Part shown: piece after piece, positions 8,860-16,287 of the stretch
Position numbering within the stretch: the stretch's first letter is position 1
Layout: every line of letters begins with the position of its first letter
Assembly (NCBI RefSeq): GCF_001905005.1
Contig: NZ_LWKZ01000015.1
Span: 1-42,428 of the forward strand
Source: Streptomyces sp. CB02923
GTDB lineage: Bacteria > Actinomycetota > Actinomycetes > Streptomycetales > Streptomycetaceae
Length of the DNA: 42,428 nucleotides
Direction: 5' to 3'
The notes under the pieces: generated by a model
Database searches by the model: none
What the model saw: the letters and a program-made list of their open reading frames with translations, nothing else
Told to the model about the DNA's origin: nothing
Made by a program: the position numbers and the translations under genes

Positions 8860-10404
8860 ATGTGCGACGACGACACGACCAGCGGTCCGCCCGGACGCCG
8901 TGCGCTCCTGGTGACGGGAGCCGCCGCGGCGCTTACGTTGAACGGTGTGAGCTTCGCGGCGGCCGACGAGGACGGCGAAGGACCGGCCCAGGGCGGCGGC
9001 CGGACCGGTGAGACCACACGCAAGGTCACCGGACGGCTGCCCGTCGGCGCGCCCGACTACGTCTACGTGCCCGTCGACGTCCCCCAGGGCGTACGCGAAC
9101 TGGCCGTCTCCTACACGTACGACCGCCCCGCCACCCCGCCCGGCACCGCGGGCAACGCCTGCGACATCGGCATCTTCGACGAACGCGGCACGGACCTCGG
9201 AGGCCGCGGCTTCCGCGGCTGGTCGGGCGGTGCCCGCACGGAATTCTTCCTCCGCGCCGACGACGCCACCCCCGGTTACCTCCCGGGCCCCCTCAACCCC
9301 GGCACCTGGCACCTCGTTCTCGGCCCCTACACCGTCGCCCCGCAGGGCCTCACCTACGACATCACCATCACCCTCCGCTACGGCCCCCCGGGCACCCCCC
9401 GCACGCCCGCTTACCCACCTCAACGCGCCAAGGGCCGCGGTCGTGCCTGGTATCGGGGCGACAATCACCTCCACTCCGTCTACTCCGACGGCAAGCGCAC
9501 CCCTGCCCAGATCGCCGCCCTCGCCCGCGCCGCCGGCCTGGACTTCATCACCACCACCGAGCACAACACCACCGCCTCGCACCCGGCCTGGGAGGGCCTG
9601 TGGGGCGACGACCTGCTGATCCTCACCGGCGAGGAAGTCACCACCCGCAACGGCCACGTCGTGGCGATGGGCACCGACCCCGGCGTCTTCATCGACTGGC
9701 GCTACCGGGCCCGCGACGATGTCTTCGGCCGCTTCGCCCGCCGCATCCGCCGTGCGGGCGGCCTGGTCGTCCCGGCCCACCCGCACGCCACCTGCATCGG
9801 CTGCAACTGGAAGTTCGGCTACGAGGAGGTGGACGCGGTCGAGGTCTGGAACGGCCCCTTCACCCTCGACGACGAGGTGGCCATCGCCGAATGGGACAAC
9901 GCCCTCGTGGCGCACACGCACGGCCGGGGCCCCTGGCTCCCCGCCGTCGGCCACAGCGACGCCCACCGCGACCCGGACGTGATCGGCCTCCCCCAGACCG
10001 TCGTCCTCGCCGACGACCTCTCCCGCGACGCGATCCTCGACGGCATCCGGGCGGGCCGAGCCTGGATCGCCGAATCCTCCTCCCTCGACCTCACCTTCAC
10101 CACCACCGGCCCCAAGGGCGAGCACGCCACCATCGGCGACCGCCTCCCCGTATCCCCCTCAGCCCCCGTCACCGTCCGACTCCACGTCACCGGCGCACCC
10201 CCCAACTCCACAGCCCGCTTCCTCACCGACCAGGGCCAACTCTTCACCGCCCCCCTCACCACCGGAACAGCCACAGCCACCTGGCACACCACCCCCGCCA
10301 ACGCCACCTACGTACGCGCCGAAATCCGCCACCCGGCGACGACACCGGGGGTGCCGGGGGCGATGGCGGCCATGACGAATCCGGTGTTCCTGGGGAGGGG
10401 GTGA
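8860..10404 (+). CDS. exported CehA/McbA-type PHP-domain metallohydrolase
   Basis: A 514-residue protein. The N-terminus has Arg-Arg followed by a hydrophobic run (GRRALLVTGAAAALTLNGV, about residues 14-32) ending near SFAAADE, which looks like a Tat-type or Sec signal. Residues 45-185 form a beta-rich domain, and the rest is a PHP phosphoesterase domain: HLHS at 203-206, the SDG loop, TTEHNT near 229, PAHPHATC near 306 and GHSDAHRD near 364 supply the His/Asp metal ligands. The family includes CehA/McbA carbamate and ester hydrolases and phosphoesterases. Start ATG has GGAAG about 9 bases upstream. It is convergent with the small gene at 10453. The substrate is unknown; an extracellular phosphodiester or ester is likely. 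Confidence 0.9.
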   Translation: MCDDDTTSGPPGRRALLVTGAAAALTLNGVSFAAADEDGEGPAQGGGRTGETTRKVTGRLPVGAPDYVYVPVDVPQGVRELAVSYTYDRPATPPGTAGNACDIGIFDERGTDLGGRGFRGWSGGARTEFFLRADDATPGYLPGPLNPGTWHLVLGPYTVAPQGLTYDITITLRYGPPGTPRTPAYPPQRAKGRGRAWYRGDNHLHSVYSDGKRTPAQIAALARAAGLDFITTTEHNTTASHPAWEGLWGDDLLILTGEEVTTRNGHVVAMGTDPGVFIDWRYRARDDVFGRFARRIRRAGGLVVPAHPHATCIGCNWKFGYEEVDAVEVWNGPFTLDDEVAIAEWDNALVAHTHGRGPWLPAVGHSDAHRDPDVIGLPQTVVLADDLSRDAILDGIRAGRAWIAESSSLDLTFTTTGPKGEHATIGDRLPVSPSAPVTVRLHVTGAPPNSTARFLTDQGQLFTAPLTTGTATATWHTTPANATYVRAEIRHPATTPGVPGAMAAMTNPVFLGRG

Positions 10405-10462
10405 GAGGGGTGCGGGGGCCAGGAAGCGGCCGGGGCCCCACGGGCCGGACGCTCACCCCTCT
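10404..10462. terminator. bidirectional terminator-like hairpin
   Basis: AGAGGGGTG (10404-10412) pairs exactly with CACCCCTCT (10454-10462), and an inner GGGGCC/GGCCCC pair extends the stem. It spans the convergent 3' ends of the metallohydrolase and the 119-residue gene, overlapping both stop regions. Confidence 0.5.
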
Positions 10463-10812
10463 TCCGGAATCCGGTCCGGGAAGTAGCCCAACAGGTGATC
10501 GGCCACGTGGGCCACGTAGCCGAGGTACGTGATGCTGCTCCCCGTATGCGTCCAGGTCAGCGCCGTCCGGGCCCGCGCGATCGTGTCACGGCCCCGGTCG
10601 CGCTCCAGCGACGTGGACGGCAGCCGCCGTACGTACGCGTCAACCAGCGGAATCAGCCCGGCCAGGATCGCGCGCGCCTCGGCCATCAGGTGCTCCGTAT
10701 CCTCCCTCGCCGGGCAGACCTTGATCCGAGCCTTGATCGCGCTCACGGTGCGCCGCGCCGCCTCGAAGTCGACACCCGACGGCGCCGGACTTCCGTACCC
10801 CTGCGCATCCAT
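10453..10812 (-). CDS. DUF6415-like small protein
   Basis: A 119-residue soluble, helical protein. It resembles the Streptomyces family now called DUF6415, often found next to XRE-type regulators; this assignment is from memory of the pattern (an AILxGLIPLVDAYVRRLP core followed by a helix rich in Arg/Ala and an LLGYF end). No catalytic motif can be seen. It is divergently placed from the XRE/TPR regulator at 10967, with a 154-bp gap, so the two may share a control region. The ATG at 10812 has no strong Shine-Dalgarno sequence. Function unknown. Confidence 0.72.
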   Translation of the reverse strand: MDAQGYGSPAPSGVDFEAARRTVSAIKARIKVCPAREDTEHLMAEARAILAGLIPLVDAYVRRLPSTSLERDRGRDTIARARTALTWTHTGSSITYLGYVAHVADHLLGYFPDRIPEEG

Positions 10813-10966
10813 GCCCTCACCCCTGCTCTCTCGTTACCCGAGTGCCGTGCCGCCTCGGTCGTGGTGGCCCGTCCGTTCCACAGAGGTAACTCTCTGTGGC
10901 GTCCGCGCGAGTACCGTGGGAGGCGGGCGTAGAGATGAAAGCCATGAAAGCCGAAGGGAGTTGACC

Positions 10967-12313
10967 ATGGCGAACAGTCGGCGCACACCGAACACGGACC
11001 TGGCCCGCCTGCTCCGGCAGGCCGCGTGGACCGAGCAGCAGTTCGCCAACGCGGTCAACCACGCGGGGACGGAAGCGGGGCTCACCCTCCGCTACGAGCA
11101 GTCGGCCGTTGCCCACTGGCTCTCCGGCACCGTGCCGAGGGAGCGGGTCCGGCCCGTCGTCCTGGAGGCACTGGCCAGGCGCCTCGGACGCCCCGTCACC
11201 CACGCCGAAGCCGGTTTCCCCCGCCCGCCGGGCCGGACCCGGCCGACCATGAGCTCAGCCGTCGAAGAACTCCTCGACATGAGCCGCCACGACCTGGACC
11301 CGTCCCGCAGGGGCGTACTCCAAGCGGGCCTGTACTCCGCCGCCCTGGCCGTACCGCTCTTCCCGGACCTCGCCGGGCGGGCCGACGCCGCGGAGCGGCC
11401 GGGCAGGACCGGCCGCGTCGGTCCGGCGCAGGTCGAGACGGTCCGGGCGGTGACCGACCGGGTGGCGGACATCCTCGACGAGTTCGGAGGCGGGCACGCA
11501 CGCCCGATGGCGGCGGCGTTCCTGGTGAACTCGGTGGGCCCGTGGCTGACGGCACCCGCGACGGAGCGCGCGCACCGGGACCTGCTCGCGGCGGCCGCGG
11601 ATCTGACGTACCTCACCGGGTGGATGGCGATGTACGAACGGGCGCACGGCCTCGGCCAGCGCTACTACGTCCAAGCCCTGCACCTGGCAGGCGAGGCCGG
11701 CGATCACCTCACGTACTGCCGCATCCTGCGCGGCATGTCCCTCCAGGCCTCCAGCCTCGGCTACGGCGAGAAGGCCCTGAACCTGGCCGACTCGGCAGCG
11801 GCCGCCGCCTCCGCCGCCGGTCCGCGCCTCGTGGCGTTCCTCCGCGGCCAGCAGGCACACGCCGCTTCGATGACCGGCGACCGGCACACGGCGATCACCA
11901 GGCTCCAGGAGGCGGAGACCGCGCTCTCCAAGGCGGACTCCCGTCGCGAGTCCATCGGCGGTTACGACGCCTCGGCGTACCTCTTCCACGTCTCCCACGT
12001 GCTGTACGAATTCAAGGACCTGCCCGGTTCGGTCAAGGCGTTGCACAGCTCACTGAAGGCCCAACCACGTCAGGAACGCCAGGGCCGCGTCCACTCCCAC
12101 GCCCTTCTCGCCCAGCGCCAGTTCGAACAGGGCCACCTCGACGCGGCGTGCACGACATGGCACCGCTTCCTCGACGACTACACCGAAATCTCCTCCGCCC
12201 GCGGTGACGCCCACTTCGCCACCCTGCGCAGCCGCATCCGCCCGCACCACCGCACACGGTCCGTACGCACCCTGAGCGAGCGGGCGCGGGAGGTCGCGGC
12301 GATGAAGGTATGA
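10967..12313 (+). CDS. XRE-like HTH regulator with TPR-type C-terminus
   Basis: A 448-residue regulator. Residues 1-80 form a helix-turn-helix DNA-binding domain (DLARLLRQAAWTEQQFANAVN ... SAVAHWLSG), a linker follows, and the C-terminal two thirds are helical TPR-like repeats, as in NsdA-type and similar Streptomyces regulators. At about residues 104-130 a segment with SRRGVLQAGLYSAALAVPLF resembles an internal Tat signal; it is conserved in this family and does not imply export. Start ATG 10967 is selected over upstream frame extension because GAAGGGAG lies 6 bases before it and the HTH then begins at the N-terminus. The stop overlaps the start of the next regulator by four bases (ATGA), so the two are translationally coupled. 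Confidence 0.87.
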   Translation: MANSRRTPNTDLARLLRQAAWTEQQFANAVNHAGTEAGLTLRYEQSAVAHWLSGTVPRERVRPVVLEALARRLGRPVTHAEAGFPRPPGRTRPTMSSAVEELLDMSRHDLDPSRRGVLQAGLYSAALAVPLFPDLAGRADAAERPGRTGRVGPAQVETVRAVTDRVADILDEFGGGHARPMAAAFLVNSVGPWLTAPATERAHRDLLAAAADLTYLTGWMAMYERAHGLGQRYYVQALHLAGEAGDHLTYCRILRGMSLQASSLGYGEKALNLADSAAAAASAAGPRLVAFLRGQQAHAASMTGDRHTAITRLQEAETALSKADSRRESIGGYDASAYLFHVSHVLYEFKDLPGSVKALHSSLKAQPRQERQGRVHSHALLAQRQFEQGHLDAACTTWHRFLDDYTEISSARGDAHFATLRSRIRPHHRTRSVRTLSERAREVAAMKV

Positions 12314-13068
12314 GTACGGTGTCTCCCCGCTCCCTGCACGAACGCATCGCCGCCGACCTGCGCGACGAGATCATGAGCGGTGACCTCGCGCCAGGCGCCA
12401 AGCTGCCGTCCACGGCTCAGCTCAAGGAGCGGTTCGGTGCTTCCAACGCCACTGTGCAGAAGGCGCTGCACCTCCTCAAGGACGAGCAGTTGGTCGTCGG
12501 GCGGGCCGGTGCCGCCGTGACCGTGCGTGAGCACCGGCAGCGGACGATGCGGCCCGCCGCGTACATGGCGCCGGCGGAAGCCGGAAGGCCGTACCGCTGG
12601 CTCACCGAGGCCGCCGGGCCCGGCGAGCGGGCGCACAGTCGGCTGCTGGAGGTGGGGGAAGTGGTCCCGCCTGCGGACGTGGCCGAGGCGTTGGGGCTGG
12701 TGGACGATGGTACGGCGGTGCTGCGCCGCCAACTGCTGTGCATCGACGATGAGCCGGTCGAGCTCGTCGCGTCGTACTACCCGGTGGAGATCGCCAGGGG
12801 TACGGCGATGACCGAGTTCCGCAAGATCAAGGGCGGTACGCCCACGCTGCTCGCCGGGCTGGGCCACCCGCCCGTACGCAGCGTCGACCGGGTCTCCGCG
12901 CGAGTGCCCACGCAGGAGCAGTACGCGGTGCTCCAGTTGCCGGGGGATCTGCCCGTGCTGCGTACGCTGCGCGTCGTGTACGGAGCGGGTGATCGGCCCA
13001 TCGAGGTCAGCGTCATGGCGAAGGCCGGGCACCTCTACGAGTTGCGGTACGAGTTCGTAGCCGAGTAG
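12310..13068 (+). CDS. GntR/HutC family regulator with UTRA domain
   Basis: A 252-residue regulator. Residues about 5-72 form a winged helix (LHERIAADLRDEIMSGDLAPGAKLPS, then the recognition helix LKERFGASNATVQKALHLL). Residues 95-250 form a UTRA ligand-binding domain (LLEVGEVVPPADVAEALGL, ALxRxQLLCIDDEPVELVASYYP, and the C-terminal RTLRVVYGAGDRPIEVSVMAKAG). UTRA proteins bind small metabolites, often sugars or histidine derivatives, to release DNA. The start overlaps the preceding regulator's stop by four bases, so the two regulators are co-expressed. No dedicated target gene is evident; the flavoprotein downstream at 13152 is the closest candidate. Confidence 0.94.
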   Translation: MSTVSPRSLHERIAADLRDEIMSGDLAPGAKLPSTAQLKERFGASNATVQKALHLLKDEQLVVGRAGAAVTVREHRQRTMRPAAYMAPAEAGRPYRWLTEAAGPGERAHSRLLEVGEVVPPADVAEALGLVDDGTAVLRRQLLCIDDEPVELVASYYPVEIARGTAMTEFRKIKGGTPTLLAGLGHPPVRSVDRVSARVPTQEQYAVLQLPGDLPVLRTLRVVYGAGDRPIEVSVMAKAGHLYELRYEFVAE

Positions 13069-13072
13069 GCGG

Positions 13073-13106
13073 CGTTTGCTGTACTGGCAATGATGCTTGC
13101 CAAACG
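13073..13106. promoter_or_regulatory. inverted repeat upstream of the flavoprotein gene
   Basis: TGGCAA (13085-13090) and TTGCCA (13097-13102) form a 6-6-6 inverted repeat, and CGTTTG (13073-13078) and CAAACG (13101-13106) form an outer pair partly overlapping it. The site lies between the GntR gene and the next start codon, about 50 bases before the latter. It could be an operator or a weak terminator. Confidence 0.45.
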
Positions 13107-13151
13107 TGGGCGCCCGGCGCACTGTCTCCCCATACCTAGGAGGTGGTGCAC

Positions 13152-14180
13152 ATGACCGGCAGTGCGAAGCAGGGCGCCGAGGGCGGGCGTCGTTATGACG
13201 TTGTCGTGGTTGGTGGTGGGGCCGCGGGGCTGGCTGGGGCCTTGACGTTGGGGCGGGCTCGGCGGGACGTGCTGGTGGTTGATGCGGGGCGACCCCGGAA
13301 CGCTCCGGCGGCGGCCTCGCACAATTACCTGACGCGGGACGGTGTGCCGCCCGGCGAGCTGCTGGCCGCCGGGCGGGCCGAAGTGGCCGGGTACGGCGGG
13401 GAGGTCGTGGAGGGCGAGGTGATCGCGGCCGAGGCGGTGGCCGGGGGTGGGTTCCGGGTCGTGCTGGGCGGTGGAGCGGCCGTGGAAGCGCGGCGGCTGC
13501 TCGTGACCACCGGGCTCGTCGACGAGCTGCCCGACGTGCCGGGGCTCGCCGGGCGGTGGGGGCGGGACGTGCTGCACTGCCCGTACTGCCACGGGTACGA
13601 AGCGCGCGACCAGGCGATCGGTGTGCTGTGCACCGGGCCGATGGCCGTGCGGCAGGCGCTGCTGTGGCGGCAGTGGAGTGCGGATGTGCGGCTTTTCCTG
13701 CACGACGGTCCCGAACCCACCGACGAGCAGTACGAGCAGCTCGCCGCGCGCGGCATCGCCGTGGTGGACGGTGAGGTGACCGGGCTGACGGTCGCCGGTG
13801 ATGACCGGCTGGCCGGGGTGGAGCTGGCCGGCGGGACCGTGCTGCCCTGCGAGGCCTTGGTGGTCGCACCGCGTTTCGACGTGCGGGCCAAGGTGGTGGA
13901 CAGCTTGGGGCTGGAGGTGGCGGGCATGGCCGCGGGGGACGGAACCGTGGTGGGGAGTTACGTGGTCGCCGAGCCCGGTGGCGCGACGGGCGTTCCCGGG
14001 GTGTGGGTCGCGGGCAATGTCGCCGACCCGATGGCCAAGGTCAGCGGTGCTGCCGCCGCGGGGGTCCGCGCGGCGGTGGAGATCAACTTCGATCTGGTCG
14101 AGGAGGAGACCCGGCGGGCGGTGCGTGAGCGGGAGGCGGCGTGCGAGCCGCGGGCGGCGCGTGAGCCGCGGGCTGCTTGA
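13152..14180 (+). CDS. NAD(P)/FAD-dependent oxidoreductase, thioredoxin-reductase-like
   Basis: A 342-residue class II flavoprotein disulfide-reductase-like enzyme. The FAD dinucleotide-binding motif VVGGGAAGL lies near residues 18-26, the redox motif CPYCHG near 143-148, and the terminal FAD motif is represented by GVWVAGNVADPMAKV. Residues after about 322 are a charged tail repeating REPRAA. Unlike standard TrxB, the NADPH-binding domain is poor in the usual GGGxSA motif (here VLCTGPMAVRQALLW), as in the family of TrxR-like proteins of unknown partner. The ATG at 13152 is favoured over the GTG at 13143 because AGGAGG precedes it by 7 bases. It may be controlled by the adjacent GntR regulator. 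Electron acceptor unknown. Confidence 0.9.
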   Translation: MTGSAKQGAEGGRRYDVVVVGGGAAGLAGALTLGRARRDVLVVDAGRPRNAPAAASHNYLTRDGVPPGELLAAGRAEVAGYGGEVVEGEVIAAEAVAGGGFRVVLGGGAAVEARRLLVTTGLVDELPDVPGLAGRWGRDVLHCPYCHGYEARDQAIGVLCTGPMAVRQALLWRQWSADVRLFLHDGPEPTDEQYEQLAARGIAVVDGEVTGLTVAGDDRLAGVELAGGTVLPCEALVVAPRFDVRAKVVDSLGLEVAGMAAGDGTVVGSYVVAEPGGATGVPGVWVAGNVADPMAKVSGAAAAGVRAAVEINFDLVEEETRRAVREREAACEPRAAREPRAA

Positions 14181-14251
14181 TCACGCCGCCGGGCCGCCGA
14201 GCCGCCCCGCGGGCCCACCCCGGGCCTCCGGGCACTCCCCGCCGCCCGCCC

Positions 14252-14917
14252 TCAGCAGCGCTCCGCGCCCGGTTCCCGTGCCGGCAGCCCCCTCAGCAGG
14301 GCGCCGAGGAACAGCTCGAAGCGCGGGGCGCCGCGGCTGAGGAGGTCGAGTGAGCTCTCCTGGACGGCGAGCCAGCCGACGACGGTGGTGATGAAGATGT
14401 ACCAGCTCTGCTCGGCCGGTTCGGGTTCGATTCCGGCGTTCGTGAAGGCGGTGACGACGTCCCGCCGAAGGCGTCCGAGGGCTTCGGAGCTGTGGCGGTG
14501 CGGCCGGGAGAGGCGGGTGGCGTAGCCGGGCACGGCGAGGTACTGGTCGTGCATGGCCCAGGCGACACGGGCGAGCCAGGGGCGCCAGTCGGCGCCGCGT
14601 ACACCGTCCTCTCCGCCGGGCGGCCCCTCGGCGGGCAGGATGCGCTCGACCATCTCCTCGCTGATGAGGTCGAAGAGCTGGTCGCGGTTGCTGACCCAGC
14701 GGTAGAGCGCGCCGTGGCTGACGTCCAGGCGGGCGGCGAGTTCGCGCATGGTCAGGGTGTCGAGGTTCCCGGCCGAGATGGCCGCGTCCACGATGCGCGC
14801 GCGGCTGAGCCGCGCTGGGCGCCCCGGGCGCGGGCGCGGCCGGGACGCTGCGGACTCGGCCTCAGATTCGGACTCGGCCTCAGATTCGCACTCGGACTCG
14901 GGCTCGGGCATGGCCAC
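14252..14917 (-). CDS. TetR family transcriptional regulator
   Basis: A repressor of up to 221 residues. The first 35 residues are an acidic Ser/Glu repeat followed by an Arg/Pro stretch. The TetR HTH then follows: SRARIVDAAISAGNLDTLTMRELAARLDVSHGALYRWVSNRDQLFDLI. The C-terminal ligand domain resembles the TetR_C class. Two in-frame starts exist, GTG 14917 and ATG 14911. A TATAGT hexamer (14919-14924, minus strand) lies only a few bases upstream, so the message may be leaderless from ATG 14911. It is divergent from the serine hydrolase, and a near-perfect palindrome in the gap is its likely operator. It probably represses that hydrolase and perhaps itself. Confidence 0.93.
   Translation of the reverse strand: MAMPEPESECESEAESESEAESAASRPRPRPGRPARLSRARIVDAAISAGNLDTLTMRELAARLDVSHGALYRWVSNRDQLFDLISEEMVERILPAEGPPGGEDGVRGADWRPWLARVAWAMHDQYLAVPGYATRLSRPHRHSSEALGRLRRDVVTAFTNAGIEPEPAEQSWYIFITTVVGWLAVQESSLDLLSRGAPRFELFLGALLRGLPAREPGAERC
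14852..14909. repeat. Ser/Glu-coding microsatellite in the TetR gene
   Basis: Imperfect repeats of a GACTCGG / GATTCGG-type unit encode the acidic SESEAES-like N-terminal tail of the TetR protein. The array keeps frame. Confidence 0.7.
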
Positions 14918-14982
14918 GACTATACGGACCGGACAGGTGGCGGGATCTTGTGGCGGGGCCTCGGCGGGGCCTTGGTGGAATC

Positions 14983-15005
14983 ATTAGTGACCAGTGGTTA
15001 CTAAT
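14983..15005. promoter_or_regulatory. probable TetR operator in the divergent promoter
   Basis: A 23-bp palindrome with left arm ATTAGTGACCA (14983-14993), central G, and right arm TGGTTACTAAT (14995-15005). Only one base pair of the 11-bp arms mismatches. It overlaps a possible -35 (GTGACC, 14987-14992) placed 17 bp from a possible -10 (TAGGCT, 15010-15015) driving the serine hydrolase. The position fits repression by the TetR protein encoded 66 bp away. Confidence 0.75.
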
Positions 15006-15067
15006 GGCCTAGGCTCGGACCGTGTCCGGCGCGGCCGGACGGTCACACAACGGCGTTGGAGGAAGCG

Positions 15068-16225
15068 ATGACGAAGGACGACGTACTCCACGGCACCGTC
15101 GCCGACGGTTTCCGGTCGGTGCGGGAGGAGTTCGCCGCGGTCGCGGCCGAGGAGGGCGGCGACTTCGCCGCGCAGCTCGTGGCGTACCGGCACGGTGAAC
15201 GAGTCGTGGACCTGTGGACCGGCCCGGAGGTCACCGGTGATTCGCTGCTCGCCGCGTACTCCGCGACCAAGGGCGCCGCGCACCTGGCCGTCGCGCTGCT
15301 CGTCCAGGAGGGCGCCCTGGACCTGGACCGGCAGGTCAGCCACGACTGGCCGGAGTTCGGCGTGGCGGGCAAGCGGGACATCACCCTGCGCGACCTGCTC
15401 GCGCACCGCGCCGGTCTGGTCGGCGCGGACGCGGGCTTCGCGCTCGACGAGCTGACCGACGACCAGGCCGTCGCCGAACGTCTCGCCGGGCAGCGCCCGT
15501 ACTGGCGGCCGGGCAGCGCGTTCGGCTACCACGCGCTGGTCATCGCGGCGCTGAGCGGCGAGGTGGTACGGCGCGCCACCGGGCGGACCATTCAGGAGCA
15601 CTTCGCCGAGCGCATTCGCGATCCGTACGGGGTGGATTTCCATCTCGGTCTGCCGGATGACCAGGAACATCGTTACCTGAGCGCGCAGCCGCTGGTGCCG
15701 ACTCCCGAGCAGCTGGCCGAGCTGGCCGCGCGCGCGACCCGCCCGAATTCCCTGCCCGGCATCGCGTACAACCGCCATCACCCGCAGAACCCGGAGCTGT
15801 GGCAGCTGCCGAACTTCCGGGCGGTACGGGCCGCCGGGCCGGCCTCGTTCGGCGGTGTGGCGTCGGCGCGCGGCATGGCCCGGATGTACGCGGCCGCGAC
15901 CGGCCCGGTGGACGGGATGGCGCCGCTGCTCAAGCCGGACACCGCGGCCGAGTTCGCGCAGCCCCACTCCATCGGCAACGACCTGGTCAGCCGCCAGTAC
16001 AAGGCGTTCGGGCTCGGCTTCCACGCCACGTCCGAGGTGTATCCGGCGCTGGGCCAGGGCGCGTTCGGGCACAGCGGCGCGGGCGGCCAGCAGTCGTTCG
16101 CCGACCCGCGCAACGGCCTGGCCTACGGCTACACCCGTCGGCGGTTCCCGTTCCCCAACGGCCCGGCCCCGGAGAACGACCGCCTGATCCGCGCCCTGTA
16201 CGCCGCGGCCGACGGACACCGGTAA
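15068..16225 (+). CDS. serine hydrolase, beta-lactamase/EstB-like
   Basis: A 385-residue serine hydrolase of the class C beta-lactamase/EstB superfamily. The catalytic SxxK motif is SATK at residues 65-68. A Tyr-containing second motif is in GYHALVIAALSGEV (near 153), and the third motif is GHSGAGGQ near 339-346, replacing the lactamase KTG. That pattern is typical of esterases and peptidases of the family rather than true lactamases. There is no signal peptide, so it is probably cytoplasmic. The ATG at 15068 follows GGAGGA with short spacing, better than the upstream TTG. It is divergent from, and probably repressed by, the adjacent TetR. Confidence 0.92.
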   Translation: MTKDDVLHGTVADGFRSVREEFAAVAAEEGGDFAAQLVAYRHGERVVDLWTGPEVTGDSLLAAYSATKGAAHLAVALLVQEGALDLDRQVSHDWPEFGVAGKRDITLRDLLAHRAGLVGADAGFALDELTDDQAVAERLAGQRPYWRPGSAFGYHALVIAALSGEVVRRATGRTIQEHFAERIRDPYGVDFHLGLPDDQEHRYLSAQPLVPTPEQLAELAARATRPNSLPGIAYNRHHPQNPELWQLPNFRAVRAAGPASFGGVASARGMARMYAAATGPVDGMAPLLKPDTAAEFAQPHSIGNDLVSRQYKAFGLGFHATSEVYPALGQGAFGHSGAGGQQSFADPRNGLAYGYTRRRFPFPNGPAPENDRLIRALYAAADGHR

Positions 16226-16287
16226 CCCATAGCGCGAACCCGCAGCCCGCAGCCCGCAGCTCGCAACCGCAGCCCGACCCGCCGCCC

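Noticed and set aside
4973..8914. A 1313-codon open frame on the plus strand, opposite fbiC and the LLM gene
   Set aside because: It mirrors the codon bias of two well-supported genes, has no recognisable domain and is made mostly of Arg/Gly/Ala/Val. High-GC genomes give such antisense frames.
8692..10125. A 477-codon minus-strand frame over the metallohydrolase gene
   Set aside because: Shadow of the PHP-domain gene; the real gene has motifs and a start site, this has neither.
14252..14917. The TetR at 14252 as repressor of the CTGACG-type regulon
   Set aside because: Its own divergent promoter carries a different palindrome (ATTAGTGACCA type), and none of the four CTGACG-type sites is near it.
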